Assembly: GCA_017859335.1 (NCBI GenBank)
Contig: JAFMNH010000006.1
Location: 1 to 45,731, forward strand
Source of the DNA: Rhodothermales bacterium
Lineage (GTDB): Bacteria > Bacteroidota > Rhodothermia > Rhodothermales > UBA10348
DNA: 45,731 nucleotides
Reading direction: 5' to 3'
Under the pieces are notes generated by a model that worked only from the letters and a program-made list of their open reading frames with translations, was not told where the DNA came from and searched no databases. Shown one piece after another: positions 26,629 to 34,738 of this stretch. The position numbers and the translations under genes were made by a program. The stretch's first letter is position 1. Each line of letters begins with the position of its first letter.

Positions 26629-27993
26629 ATGAGCGGCCCGGTACCTGCCCGTCGGCTGGCATCGCTGGACGCCTTACGCGGTCTGACCATTGCAGCCATG
26701 CTACTGGTCAACAACCCAGGTTCGTGGTCCCACATCTATTGGCCGCTCGAACACGCGGCCTGGAACGGCTGGACGTTCACGGATCTGGTATTTCCATTCT
26801 TCCTGTTCATGGTCGGCGTGTCCATGATGTTCTCCTTTCCCAAGCGCCTGGCCCGGGGGGATTCGCGCCGTACCCTCGTGGTGCATGTCCTGCAGCGCTC
26901 TGCCGCGCTCATGCTGCTGGGGTGGTGGGGCTCGTCGTGGTCGCGGGTGCTCTGGACGGGGCAGGACAATGACGCCTGGTCCATCGTGCTTCGCCTCGGC
27001 TTCGTGGCGGGTGCCGCGGGGGCTGTCGTGTTGTTGGCCGGGACTGATCGCAAGCGGGAATGGATGGGCGTCGTTGGCGCCGGACTCGTGTTGTTCCTGG
27101 TCGGGGCCCTCGGTAGCGGCTGGGACGATTCATTGCTCTCCCGCTTGGCGGGATTGCGCGTTCCGGGCGTCTTGGTGCGTATTGCTTGGTGCTACCTCCT
27201 GGCCTCGGCGCTCTGGTTCTGGATGCCCACCTGGCAGGCGATGGTGGGGTGGACCGCCGGTCTGCTGGGAGTCTACTTCGCCTTCATGATGTTCGTCCCG
27301 ATTCCGGGATTCGGGATGCCGGACCTGTCCCGCGGATTCCCGACAGCGGAGACGCCAATGGACGACCTGTTCTCTAATTGGGCGTTCTACATTGACTACC
27401 ACGTCTTCGGCGAGCACACCTGGTCGTTCCGTCAGCTGCGAAATGCGGGCGGCCAACTGATCTGGTCGTTCGATCCCGAAGGATTGATCTCCACCATCCC
27501 AGCCACGGCCTCCGTACTGCTGGGTATCCTGACCGGGAAGTGGCTGACCCGCGATGACACGGACGATGCCCACAAATTGAATGGCCTCTTCGTGGCGGCC
27601 GGATGGCTCATGCTGCTGGGACTGGTTGTGAGCATCTGGATGCCCATCAACAAGCGCATCTGGACCAGCTCGTACACCATCTTCACGGCCGGGATGGCCT
27701 TGGCCACGCTCGGCATCCTGTACCACGCCATCGACATGAAGGGTTGGGCGAAAGGAACAGGCTGGATGGTGGCCTATGGCAAGAATGCCATCTTTGCGTT
27801 CGTGGCCTCCGGCATGATGGCCACATCGCTCGCGCTCATCGACATCGGAGATGGATCCCTGAAAGGCTGGCTGTACGGCGTCATGCCCGGCTCTCCCAAG
27901 ATGGCCTCCTTCCTGTTCGGCATGTCATTCGTAGCGGTCTGGGCGCTCATTGCCCTGGCGCTGGACCGACGCAAGCTGTACTTCAAGGTCTGA
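26629..27993 (+). CDS. DUF5009/HGSNAT-like membrane acyltransferase
   Basis: A 454-residue polytopic membrane protein. The ribosome site AGGAGGT lies six bases before ATG 26629. The N-terminus carries the family signature RLASLDALRGLTIAAMLLVNNPGSWSHIYWPL (part: LDALRGLTIAAMLLVNNPG), then HAAWNGWTFTDLVFPFFLFMVGVSM. These match the bacterial relatives of heparan-alpha-glucosaminide N-acetyltransferase and the YeiB/DUF1624 group. About ten hydrophobic segments follow. Family members are proposed to move acetyl groups from cytosolic acetyl-CoA across the membrane onto sugars in the periplasm. The His in the first loop (LEHAAW) matches the position of the proposed catalytic His. The substrate is unknown. 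It is followed 89 bases later by a small glycine-zipper gene. Confidence 0.85.
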   Translation: MSGPVPARRLASLDALRGLTIAAMLLVNNPGSWSHIYWPLEHAAWNGWTFTDLVFPFFLFMVGVSMMFSFPKRLARGDSRRTLVVHVLQRSAALMLLGWWGSSWSRVLWTGQDNDAWSIVLRLGFVAGAAGAVVLLAGTDRKREWMGVVGAGLVLFLVGALGSGWDDSLLSRLAGLRVPGVLVRIAWCYLLASALWFWMPTWQAMVGWTAGLLGVYFAFMMFVPIPGFGMPDLSRGFPTAETPMDDLFSNWAFYIDYHVFGEHTWSFRQLRNAGGQLIWSFDPEGLISTIPATASVLLGILTGKWLTRDDTDDAHKLNGLFVAAGWLMLLGLVVSIWMPINKRIWTSSYTIFTAGMALATLGILYHAIDMKGWAKGTGWMVAYGKNAIFAFVASGMMATSLALIDIGDGSLKGWLYGVMPGSPKMASFLFGMSFVAVWALIALALDRRKLYFKV

Positions 27994-28082
27994 CGACCGT
28001 TCTGCAACGGCGCGGCGCCCGGCAGCACGCTCTCCAAACGTTGCCCTATCATGAAGCCCGATCCGCAACCGAACCCGACCTC

Positions 28083-28265
28083 ATGACAACACCAGAGAAC
28101 ACCTCACCTGACAACAAGGCCCTCGGTGTCGGTATTGCCATCGGCATGGGCGTCGGCAGCGCTATGGGCGTAGCCATGGACAACATCGCCCTTGGCACGT
28201 CCCTCGGACTGGCCCTCGGCATTGCGCTTGCTGTCCGCTTGCAGAAGCGTTCCGAGGATCAGTAG
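28083..28265 (+). CDS. small glycine-zipper membrane protein
   Basis: A 60-residue ORF (MTTPENTSPDNKALG ...), hidden in the track within a longer shadow ORF starting at 27603. After a polar N-terminus come two hydrophobic stretches built on GxxxG repeats (GIAIGMGVGSAMGVAMD; LGTSLGLALGIALAV) and a charged tail (RLQKRSEDQ). This pattern is typical of small glycine-zipper membrane proteins of unknown function found in many bacteria. No strong ribosome site is visible, so expression may depend on the upstream acyltransferase transcript. A bulged hairpin with a T-run overlaps its stop. Confidence 0.7.
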   Translation: MTTPENTSPDNKALGVGIAIGMGVGSAMGVAMDNIALGTSLGLALGIALAVRLQKRSEDQ

Positions 28266-28283
28266 GTCACGAGACTACTTTTT
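28261..28283 (+). terminator. small intrinsic terminator overlapping the stop codon
   Basis: AGTA-(G)-GTC ACGA GAC-TACT forms a bulged 7-bp stem followed by TTTTT. It ends the plus-strand transcript just before the convergent amidohydrolase stop at 28288. The stem is short, so confidence is moderate. Confidence 0.4.
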
Positions 28284-28287
28284 CGAC

Positions 28288-29586
28288 CTATTCAGTCGCC
28301 TCGATGACGGCCGGCACTTCCCATACGAAGCGGCCATCCTGCTTGTAGACGGCACCCCGCTTCATGACGAAGCTCACGTCGAGCAGGGCATCAGGGTTTT
28401 CCAGTGGATTGCTCGATACCGCAATCAGATCGGCGTGCTTGCCCACTTCGACCGTACCCTTGTCGTTCTCCCAGTCCATGAGCTCGGCGCCGTTGATGGT
28501 CATGATGCGGAGCAGGTCCTCAGGCGTAATGCCCGCATCGGCGAAGGATGAAATGAAAGAGATGGTAAGCGAACCCCGGGTGTAGCCGTCTTTCTGATCC
28601 GTTACGTCGGCGCCGAAGGCAATCTTGACGCCTGCTTCGTACGCGCGGCGAAGCCGCGCGATGCGTTTGTCGTAGAGCTGCTGGGCCAGCGTGTCGTCAT
28701 AGCCGGCAAAGTACCCGGCGTAGTAGGATGGGAAGTCGGTGCCGACCAGGAACGTGCCCTTTTCGACCATCATCTGAAGCGTTTCATCGTCGAGCTCCCA
28801 TGCATGCTCGAGGGAGGCGGCGCCGGCCCGAACGGCATGCTTCGCCCCTTCGTACGTGGTCACATGGGTAGCCAGTTTGGTACCTGCCCGCGTGATCTCA
28901 TCTACGGCCCAAGCCAGGTCCTCTTCGGTGTATTGATAGGCGAAATCGTCCACTACGATCTTGATCAGGTCGGCTCCGTAATGCAGGTTCTGGTGGATGG
29001 CCTTGCGCATCTCATCCCGCGTATCGGCCACCAGATACTCCGGCGCCACCAGCTCCGGATGCTCCGGTTGCAGCTGGAATTGCCCCCCGAAAGGGGCAAT
29101 AATCCGGCCCACCGTCTGCATGTCCGGACCGGGGATCCACCCGTGTTCGATGGCGTGCTTCAAATCCAGATCGCCATAATTACCGCTGTTTCCCAGGTCG
29201 CGGATACTGGTAAAGCCGTGCTCAAGGAGGGAGCGGGCATTGGTTACGCCCTGGATGGCACGGTACCCCGTGGTTTCGATGACGTTGGTGATGAAGAACC
29301 GCCCGAAATCCCGCCGCTCCTGTGTGGAGAGTGCCAGGTGGGTATGGGCCTCAATAAGACCGGGCAGGATGATGGCATCGGAAAGGTCAATGACGTCCGC
29401 ACCGGCTGGAATGCGAAGGTCTGCCCCCATGGCGGCAATGCGCTCTCCCTCGATGCGGATGACCTGGTTCTCCAGCAATGACCCCGCTTCGACGTCGACC
29501 ACGCCTCCGGCGCGTATCCAGGTTGTTTGGGCGAACAGAGGCTGGCCGACAACGGAAATGAGGAGAGCAAGCAGGAGGCGTTTCAT
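28288..29586 (-). CDS. exported metal-dependent amidohydrolase
   Basis: I start this at ATG 29586 (MKRLLLALLISVVGQPLFAQ, a signal peptide), 26 codons after the track start. The 432-residue protein belongs to the imidazolonepropionase/prolidase-like amidohydrolase group. Metal ligands and active-site residues of the TIM barrel are visible: EAHTHL, the lysine in LIKIVVDDF that is usually carboxylated, ATHVTT, SLEHAWELDD and the catalytic Asp in FGADVTDQKD. The C-terminal beta-sandwich returns with GTVEVGKHADLIAVSSNPLENP. Close relatives hydrolyse dipeptides or cyclic amides, but the substrate cannot be read from the sequence. It is divergent (125 bases) from the DUF1080 gene and convergent with the glycine-zipper gene. 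No clear ribosome site precedes the start. Confidence 0.88.
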   Translation of the reverse strand: MKRLLLALLISVVGQPLFAQTTWIRAGGVVDVEAGSLLENQVIRIEGERIAAMGADLRIPAGADVIDLSDAIILPGLIEAHTHLALSTQERRDFGRFFITNVIETTGYRAIQGVTNARSLLEHGFTSIRDLGNSGNYGDLDLKHAIEHGWIPGPDMQTVGRIIAPFGGQFQLQPEHPELVAPEYLVADTRDEMRKAIHQNLHYGADLIKIVVDDFAYQYTEEDLAWAVDEITRAGTKLATHVTTYEGAKHAVRAGAASLEHAWELDDETLQMMVEKGTFLVGTDFPSYYAGYFAGYDDTLAQQLYDKRIARLRRAYEAGVKIAFGADVTDQKDGYTRGSLTISFISSFADAGITPEDLLRIMTINGAELMDWENDKGTVEVGKHADLIAVSSNPLENPDALLDVSFVMKRGAVYKQDGRFVWEVPAVIEATE

Positions 29587-29711
29587 GGCATTCGGTATGG
29601 GATTGGAGGGCGCGTAAACATATTGGCTGCGCTCCGGACGAACAACCGTTTGGTCATTGCCCACTCTGCGCGCTAGCTTCGCTTACCGTCACTTCGTATG
29701 CCCGATGCGCC

Positions 29712-30494
29712 ATGATTCGCCTTTTCATCCTCTCTCTCGCAACTGTTTTCGTCACGCTGTCCTCGGTAGCGCAGGAGCGCCCCAAGCCAGAGGAGACCGA
29801 AGTGTGGGAGCCCGTCCCTCCCGTGGTTACGCCTGGAGACTACGCCGGACCTCAGTCTCCTCCTTCCGATGCCATCATTCTCTTTGATGGGACCAACCTT
29901 GATGAATGGGTCAGCACGCGCACCGGCAAAGAGGCTGGATGGGCGGTCGGGAACGGGGTGGTTTCCGTCGTGCAGGCGGCCGGGGGTATCCATACCCGGC
30001 GCATGTTCAAGGATTATCAATTGCACCTGGAGTGGCGCGTACCGGAGGGTGTCGAGGGTTCGGGTCAGAGCCGGGGCAACAGTGGTCTTTTCATGGCGTG
30101 GGACCTCGAGCGGGGTCAGGGCTATGAACTGCAGATCCTGGACTCCTACCAGAACGACACCTACGTCAACGGCATGGCTGGCGCCACCTACAAGCAGTCC
30201 ATTCCGCTGGTCAACCCGATGCGGCCACCAGGGCAGTGGCAGGTCTACGATGTCATCTGGCGGGCGCCCCGTTTCGATGAGGCAGGCAATCTGACCACGC
30301 CGGCTCGGGTCACGGCGTTCATGAACGGCATCCTGATACAGGACAACGTGGAAATGGAGGGGGAGACCTACTACATCGGTCAGCCCGAATATCACCCCTT
30401 TGACGAGGCACCCATTCACCTGCAGGCCCATGGAGACCCCGGCCCCACCCTTTCCTTTCGCAACATCTGGATCCGTCCTCTCGCACAGGACTGA
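29712..30494 (+). CDS. exported DUF1080 (3-keto-disaccharide hydrolase fold) protein
   Basis: A 260-residue protein with a signal peptide (MIRLFILSLATVFVTLSSVAQ). From about residue 50 it shows the DUF1080 concanavalin-like fold: AIILFDGTNLDEWVS, the GIHTRRMFKDYQLHLEWRVP strand, GQSRGNSGLFM, YELQILDSYQN, GQWQVYDVIWRAP and PIHLQAHGDPG...FRNIWIRPL. All these blocks are typical, and length matches the family. Some members hydrolyse 3-keto-glycosides; many are uncharacterised sugar-acting periplasmic proteins. The methyltransferase start lies eight bases after this stop, so they are probably one transcript, though their functions have no obvious link. Start ATG 29712 gives the signal peptide directly. 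Confidence 0.9.
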   Translation: MIRLFILSLATVFVTLSSVAQERPKPEETEVWEPVPPVVTPGDYAGPQSPPSDAIILFDGTNLDEWVSTRTGKEAGWAVGNGVVSVVQAAGGIHTRRMFKDYQLHLEWRVPEGVEGSGQSRGNSGLFMAWDLERGQGYELQILDSYQNDTYVNGMAGATYKQSIPLVNPMRPPGQWQVYDVIWRAPRFDEAGNLTTPARVTAFMNGILIQDNVEMEGETYYIGQPEYHPFDEAPIHLQAHGDPGPTLSFRNIWIRPLAQD

Positions 30495-30502
30495 CAGGCG
30501 CC

Positions 30503-31108
30503 ATGTGGGATGATCGCTACGGTGAAGAGGGGTACGCCTACGGGAAGGGTCCGAATGATTTCATTCGCGATCAGGCCCACGCGTTCACGCCCGGCGCCAG
30601 GATCCTGTGTCTGGCCTCTGGCGAAGGGCGCAATGCGGTATACCTGGCCACAAGAGGCTATCGGGTAACAGCTGTCGACCTGTCGGTTGTGGGGCTGGAG
30701 AAAACACGTCTTCTGGCGAGTGAGAACGGGGTGGAGGTTCATACGATACATGCCGACCTGGCCTCCTTCGATCTGGGAGAAGCGATCTGGGACGGGGTCA
30801 CTTCGGTGTTTGCCCATGTCCCTCCTGCCGTGCGCAGTGCGCTGCACGCACGTGTCGTCAGAGGGCTGAAGCCCGGAGGGATCCTCTTGCTCGAGGCATA
30901 TACGCCCGCCCATCTGGACTTACCGGGACGAGGGGGTCCGCCACCGCACGCTACGCAGGTGTTCATGACGGCCGAGGGGCTTGAGCAGGAACTGGCAGGT
31001 CTATCCTTTGACTTGATTCGCGAGACGCAGCGCACCCTGCGAGAGGGGCGTTACCATGAAGGACTGAGCGGTGTGGTTCAGGTCGTGGCGCGCAAGCCCA
31101 TGCAATGA
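30503..31108 (+). CDS. class I SAM-dependent methyltransferase
   Basis: A 201-residue methyltransferase starting MWDDRYGEEGYAYGKGPNDF, a signature shared with TehB-like and thiopurine-type enzymes. Motif I is ILCLASGEGRNAVYLA, followed by the acidic VTAVDLS loop that contacts SAM ribose and HADLASFDL. The C-terminal strands contain RGLKPGGILLLEAY. The first motif has S instead of the usual G/C before GEG, which is common in this subgroup. The substrate is unknown. It is probably a small metabolite or metalloid oxyanion, as for TehB, but that is inference. It is eight bases downstream of the DUF1080 gene. Confidence 0.88.
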   Translation: MWDDRYGEEGYAYGKGPNDFIRDQAHAFTPGARILCLASGEGRNAVYLATRGYRVTAVDLSVVGLEKTRLLASENGVEVHTIHADLASFDLGEAIWDGVTSVFAHVPPAVRSALHARVVRGLKPGGILLLEAYTPAHLDLPGRGGPPPHATQVFMTAEGLEQELAGLSFDLIRETQRTLREGRYHEGLSGVVQVVARKPMQ

Positions 31109-31323
31109 TTGAATAGCGGGTGAACAGCGTAACAGCGGGCATCCGACTGATTCAAACATGCGTACAGGAAAGAGGCGTATGAACGCTGTTTCATGGGCGG
31201 GATACCCGGGTGAGGCGATTCGTCCGATGGTCCCGGTAGCAGGGTCCGTAGCGGCCAGCGCACCATTCTCTCATGTAGCGCCTGATTTATTGGGCAGCGG
31301 TAGGTCAACGGAAGGAAAACCAC

Positions 31324-31947
31324 ATGGCACGAACACATCGGGAAGGCGCTGAGTACGCCTTGGCGGTCTCTCAGGCCACCCAGCAACTGCAATCCCTGGA
31401 AGAGGCCGGTGACTGGCCGCTTTCCGAGCGACTCAAGGCTTTCTTTTTCATGCTCCTTGACGCTGTGGAGGCACAAGCCCTTGTTGCGGAGCCAAGTTCG
31501 CCGGCGGTTGCGTTCCGCCGGGACGCGTCGGGGTGGTTTTCACCCTTTCAGGAGGCCCTGCGTGCTGCGCTGCCGGAAGTAGGGTCGGGTCCATCGGTGC
31601 ACGGTGTGAACCGATGGCTGGCATCATTGGCCCCAAACCGTGCAGCCGTGGCCGAAGTCATGGTGCAGCTCATTCAGGCCTCGCTGACGGACACATCAGA
31701 TGAGCGTCAGCGCAGCGCTGCCTTGGCTGACCGTGTACTGACGGTACTGGCAAGCGCCTGGTCCACCCCACTCCCGGCACAGCTCCTGGACGTACTCCGC
31801 TACAGTGTAGAGGCCGGGTATGTACCAGTCGATCGGTGGCCTCTTTTCCGCCAGTTCTTCGACAGTACCCCTGTCAGCGGGAAGGAGAGCGGGAAGGAGA
31901 GCGGGAGACCGTCGTCTGAAAGACCGGGTACAACGGATGCAGGATAA
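31324..31947 (+). CDS. TetR C-terminal-like protein lacking a DNA-binding domain
   Basis: A 207-residue mainly helical protein with AAGGAAA before ATG 31324. From about residue 33 the pattern LSERLKAFFFMLLDAVEAQ, then FRRDASGWFSPFQEALRAAL and LLDVLRYSVEAGYVP..WPLFRQFF, resembles the ligand/dimer domain of TetR-type proteins often encoded next to ABC1 kinases. In normal TetR proteins about 50 residues of helix-turn-helix come first; here only about 30 residues do and they show no HTH. The C-terminus has a 12-bp tandem repeat giving GKESGKESG. The stop overlaps the kinase start (ATGCAGGATAA), so the two are translationally coupled and likely work together, perhaps as a partner or regulator of the kinase. 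The TetR relation is by pattern only. Confidence 0.65.
   Translation: MARTHREGAEYALAVSQATQQLQSLEEAGDWPLSERLKAFFFMLLDAVEAQALVAEPSSPAVAFRRDASGWFSPFQEALRAALPEVGSGPSVHGVNRWLASLAPNRAAVAEVMVQLIQASLTDTSDERQRSAALADRVLTVLASAWSTPLPAQLLDVLRYSVEAGYVPVDRWPLFRQFFDSTPVSGKESGKESGRPSSERPGTTDAG
31876..31899 (+). repeat. 12-bp tandem repeat at the gene junction
   Basis: AGCGGGAAGGAG occurs twice in a row, followed by a partial third unit (AGCGGGA). It encodes GKESGKESG near the C-terminus of the TetR-like protein. Being a multiple of three, slippage would change the protein length but not the frame. Confidence 0.8.
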
Positions 31948-33286
31948 GGTAGACCGGCCCGGGCAGGAGGCCCCTCCGGGAAGCGCTCGCGAGCGCGGGC
32001 TTTCAGCGGCCAAGGCGGGTGTCAAGTTCGGAAAGAATTACGCGCGTTACCTGAGCCGGCGTGCTGCAGGCACCGATCGGACCGTTGCGCGCCAGGAAAT
32101 GCACAGCCGCAATGCAGAGGATCTGTTCTCGGAGCTGTCCAGGTTGCGCGGCACGGCCCTGAAAATGGCGCAAGGCCTCAGCATGGAACCCGGTTTCCTG
32201 CCCGAACAGTTTTCTGACGTCCTGGCCCGTGCCCAATACGATGTACCCGCCATGGGTCCGGCACTCGTCCATCGATTGGTCACCCAAGCCCTGGGTGCAC
32301 CGCCTGAGGAAATTTTTGCGGAGTTCTCAGGACATGCCATGGCGGCCGCCTCGCTGGGCCAGGTCCATCCTGCACGGCTCAAGGATGGCACCCGGGTGGT
32401 GGTCAAGGTGCAGTATCCCAATGTGCGCGAAAGCGTTGATTCGGATCTTCGCCTCGTGCGGGGTATTGCCGGCAGGTTCGTCGACAAGGAGGCGGTGGAT
32501 CCGTACCTGGAGGAGGTACGCGACCTCATGATGGAGGAGACCGATTATCGCATCGAGGGAGCCAACATAGAGGAATTTGCGCACCTCTTCGAAGGAACGC
32601 AGGTCGTCACGCCCCGGTGGATTGAGGCGTTGACGACCGAGCGGGTCCTCACGATGACACACATGGAGGGGCAGCATTTGAAAGAGTGGCTTGCCGGTAA
32701 TCCCTCGCAAGCCGAGCGTGACCATTTCGGCCAGCTCCTCTGGGATGTGATTCATGAGCAGGTGGTTGGGGACTCCCTGCGGGTGCACGCAGATGCCCAC
32801 CCGGGGAATTTTCTATTTCGCGAGGATGGGCGCCTCGGCCTCCTGGATTTTGGCTGCATCAAGACCTTCCCTGTGGGTTTTCGCGACGGACTGGTTGGTT
32901 TGTACCATGCACGCATGGCTGGCAACGTCGAGGCGCTCCAGGCCTCATACACCGATCTGGAAATGCTGCCGGCCGACATGGACGAGGAAGGCCGGATGTA
33001 TCTGTTGGACATCCTGGATACATTGGGCGGTATCATCGAGTCGCTTTATCGGCCTGATACGTACGATTTCGGGCAGGGCAGACTGTTGGAGCAGTTTCAG
33101 GCCGTTATCCCACAGATTACCGGACGGGAGGCCTTCAAACATCGCCGGCCGGTAGGGTCCCGTCATTTCGTGTTTGTGAATCGCCTCTTGGCAGGTATGC
33201 TCAGTATCTTGTCGCAGCTCGGAGCGCGCATTGACACGCGCCGAGCAAAGGCGCTGTTGCAAGGGGTGGGTTCGGCTGCGGGCTGA
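31937..33286 (+). CDS. ABC1/UbiB/COQ8-family atypical kinase
   Basis: A 449-residue kinase-like protein. I chose ATG 31937, which overlaps the upstream stop by 11 bases; the track start at 31820 adds Arg-rich, non-family sequence. Family landmarks are present: the K-x-G-Q motif appears as KMAQ (76-79), the Ala-rich loop as AAASLGQVH (136-144), the Lys strand VVVKVQYPNV, the ETDYRIE region, the catalytic HADAHPGN (284-291) and DFG (304-306). ABC1 proteins act in ubiquinone/menaquinone biology or lipid handling, probably through ATPase activity. G to A in KMAQ departs from the motif that normally blocks protein-kinase activity. It is coupled to the TetR-like gene upstream. The quinone role is inference; a link to the quinone-detoxification genes near 38 kb is only a possibility. 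Confidence 0.88.
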   Translation: MQDKVDRPGQEAPPGSARERGLSAAKAGVKFGKNYARYLSRRAAGTDRTVARQEMHSRNAEDLFSELSRLRGTALKMAQGLSMEPGFLPEQFSDVLARAQYDVPAMGPALVHRLVTQALGAPPEEIFAEFSGHAMAAASLGQVHPARLKDGTRVVVKVQYPNVRESVDSDLRLVRGIAGRFVDKEAVDPYLEEVRDLMMEETDYRIEGANIEEFAHLFEGTQVVTPRWIEALTTERVLTMTHMEGQHLKEWLAGNPSQAERDHFGQLLWDVIHEQVVGDSLRVHADAHPGNFLFREDGRLGLLDFGCIKTFPVGFRDGLVGLYHARMAGNVEALQASYTDLEMLPADMDEEGRMYLLDILDTLGGIIESLYRPDTYDFGQGRLLEQFQAVIPQITGREAFKHRRPVGSRHFVFVNRLLAGMLSILSQLGARIDTRRAKALLQGVGSAAG

Positions 33287-33346
33287 GTCCGGACCGTTGG
33301 CGAGGGTGGGTCATCCTCCGAGGCACTCGCACATCAGGCACAGGAC

Positions 33347-34534
33347 ATGAGTGAGCATACCTCCGTTGCTGCATCCGGTCGGGCCACGTCGCTGGCCGAG
33401 CTGATGGGTCTTTTCTCCAAGTTGGGTCTGATTGCTTTTGGAGGCCCGGCAGCCCACATCGCCATGCTCGAGGAGGAGGTCGTCGTGCGCCGCAAATGGC
33501 TGACCCATCAACACTTCCTCGATCTGGTCGGAGCCACCAATCTGATTCCCGGGCCCAACTCGACCGAGATGATGATGCATATTGGCTACGAGCGGGCTGG
33601 TTGGAGGGGCCTCGTGGCGGCGGGGGGTGCATTCATACTGCCGGCGGCCGCATGCACAGGACTGGCCGCTTGGTTTTACGTCCGGTATGGCGACCTTCCA
33701 GCCGTCGAGCCTTATCTGGCGGGCATCCGGCCCGCCGTCCTCATCATCATTCTTTCCGCGCTCTGGCGGCTGGGTCGCAAGGCCATCTCGGGATGGGCCC
33801 TTGGTCTGCTGGCCATCCTGGTTGCCACAGCGGTACTGTCCGGGCTGGGGGAGATCCTGTGCCTCCTTGGAGGCGGCGTAGTCGGTATGGTCTGGCTGCG
33901 CTCCCGGGGGCACTCCTCCGGGAGCGCAGAGCGATGGCTTCCCCTCCTTTTTCTTGGAAGCCCAGCCGCGGCCTCCGCCTCGACCGTGGGTATGTCAGGT
34001 GCAGCGTCGGTTTCACTGTGGAAGTTGGGGTGGTTCTTTTTCAAGGTTGGCGGCACGCTCTACGGCAGTGGCTACGTTCTCATCGCCTTTCTCGAAGGTG
34101 GGCTGGTACAGGATTTAGGTTGGATTTCCCGGGAGCAGCTGCTGGATGCCGTAGCGGTGGGGCAGTTCACCCCCGGGCCGGTGCTTTCGACAGCCACCTT
34201 CGTTGGATATCTCGTGGACGGCTTGCCAGGCGCCCTGGCGGCCACAGCAGGCATATTCCTGCCAGCCTTCCTCCTGGTGGGCTTCGTGAACCCCTACATT
34301 GCCAGACTGCGCAGCAGCACCTGGCTTGCCAGCTTCCTGGATGCCGTCAACGCCTCGGCTGTAGCCCTTATGGCTGCCGTAACGCTGGATCTGGGAAGTC
34401 AGGTTCTTGTCTCCATGGACGCCATCCTCATCGCCCTGCTCGCATCGCTCGCCGTCCTGCGGTTCAAGGTGGGTCCGGTTTGGGTCGTGCTCGGCGGAGC
34501 TCTGATCGGGGCGCTCTTGGCGTGGCTCCTGTAG
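33347..34534 (+). CDS. chrA: chromate transporter, ChrA family
   Basis: A 395-residue, two-module (long-chain) CHR transporter. The first module carries LIAFGGPAAHIAMLEEEVVVRRKWL and ATNLIPGPNSTEM; the second repeats the pattern as GGTLYGSGYVLIAFLEGGLVQDL and VGQFTPGPVLSTATFVGY. These paired FGG...GPxxT motifs are the family hallmark. Each half has several hydrophobic segments, about ten to twelve overall. ChrA proteins export chromate from the cytosol and confer resistance, although many family members have not been tested and could move sulfate-like anions. It stands between the ABC1 kinase (60 bases) and sbtA (204 bases). No regulator (ChrB) is nearby. Confidence 0.9.
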   Translation: MSEHTSVAASGRATSLAELMGLFSKLGLIAFGGPAAHIAMLEEEVVVRRKWLTHQHFLDLVGATNLIPGPNSTEMMMHIGYERAGWRGLVAAGGAFILPAAACTGLAAWFYVRYGDLPAVEPYLAGIRPAVLIIILSALWRLGRKAISGWALGLLAILVATAVLSGLGEILCLLGGGVVGMVWLRSRGHSSGSAERWLPLLFLGSPAAASASTVGMSGAASVSLWKLGWFFFKVGGTLYGSGYVLIAFLEGGLVQDLGWISREQLLDAVAVGQFTPGPVLSTATFVGYLVDGLPGALAATAGIFLPAFLLVGFVNPYIARLRSSTWLASFLDAVNASAVALMAAVTLDLGSQVLVSMDAILIALLASLAVLRFKVGPVWVVLGGALIGALLAWLL

Positions 34535-34738
34535 GCGAAAGCCACACGCGCCTGAACGATGGCCTGGACACGCGCCCTCACAACCGTCTGAACAAACAAC
34601 ATGCCCCTGCCCAGATGGCAGGCCGGATGACGAGTCCTCCCTGGATGGGTGGTATATTGCGCCGCCGGCGCCCGAATGAAGCGCATTGCATATGATGTGC
34701 GTTTCCGGGCAGTTCTCTACACCCGATACCCTTTCACG

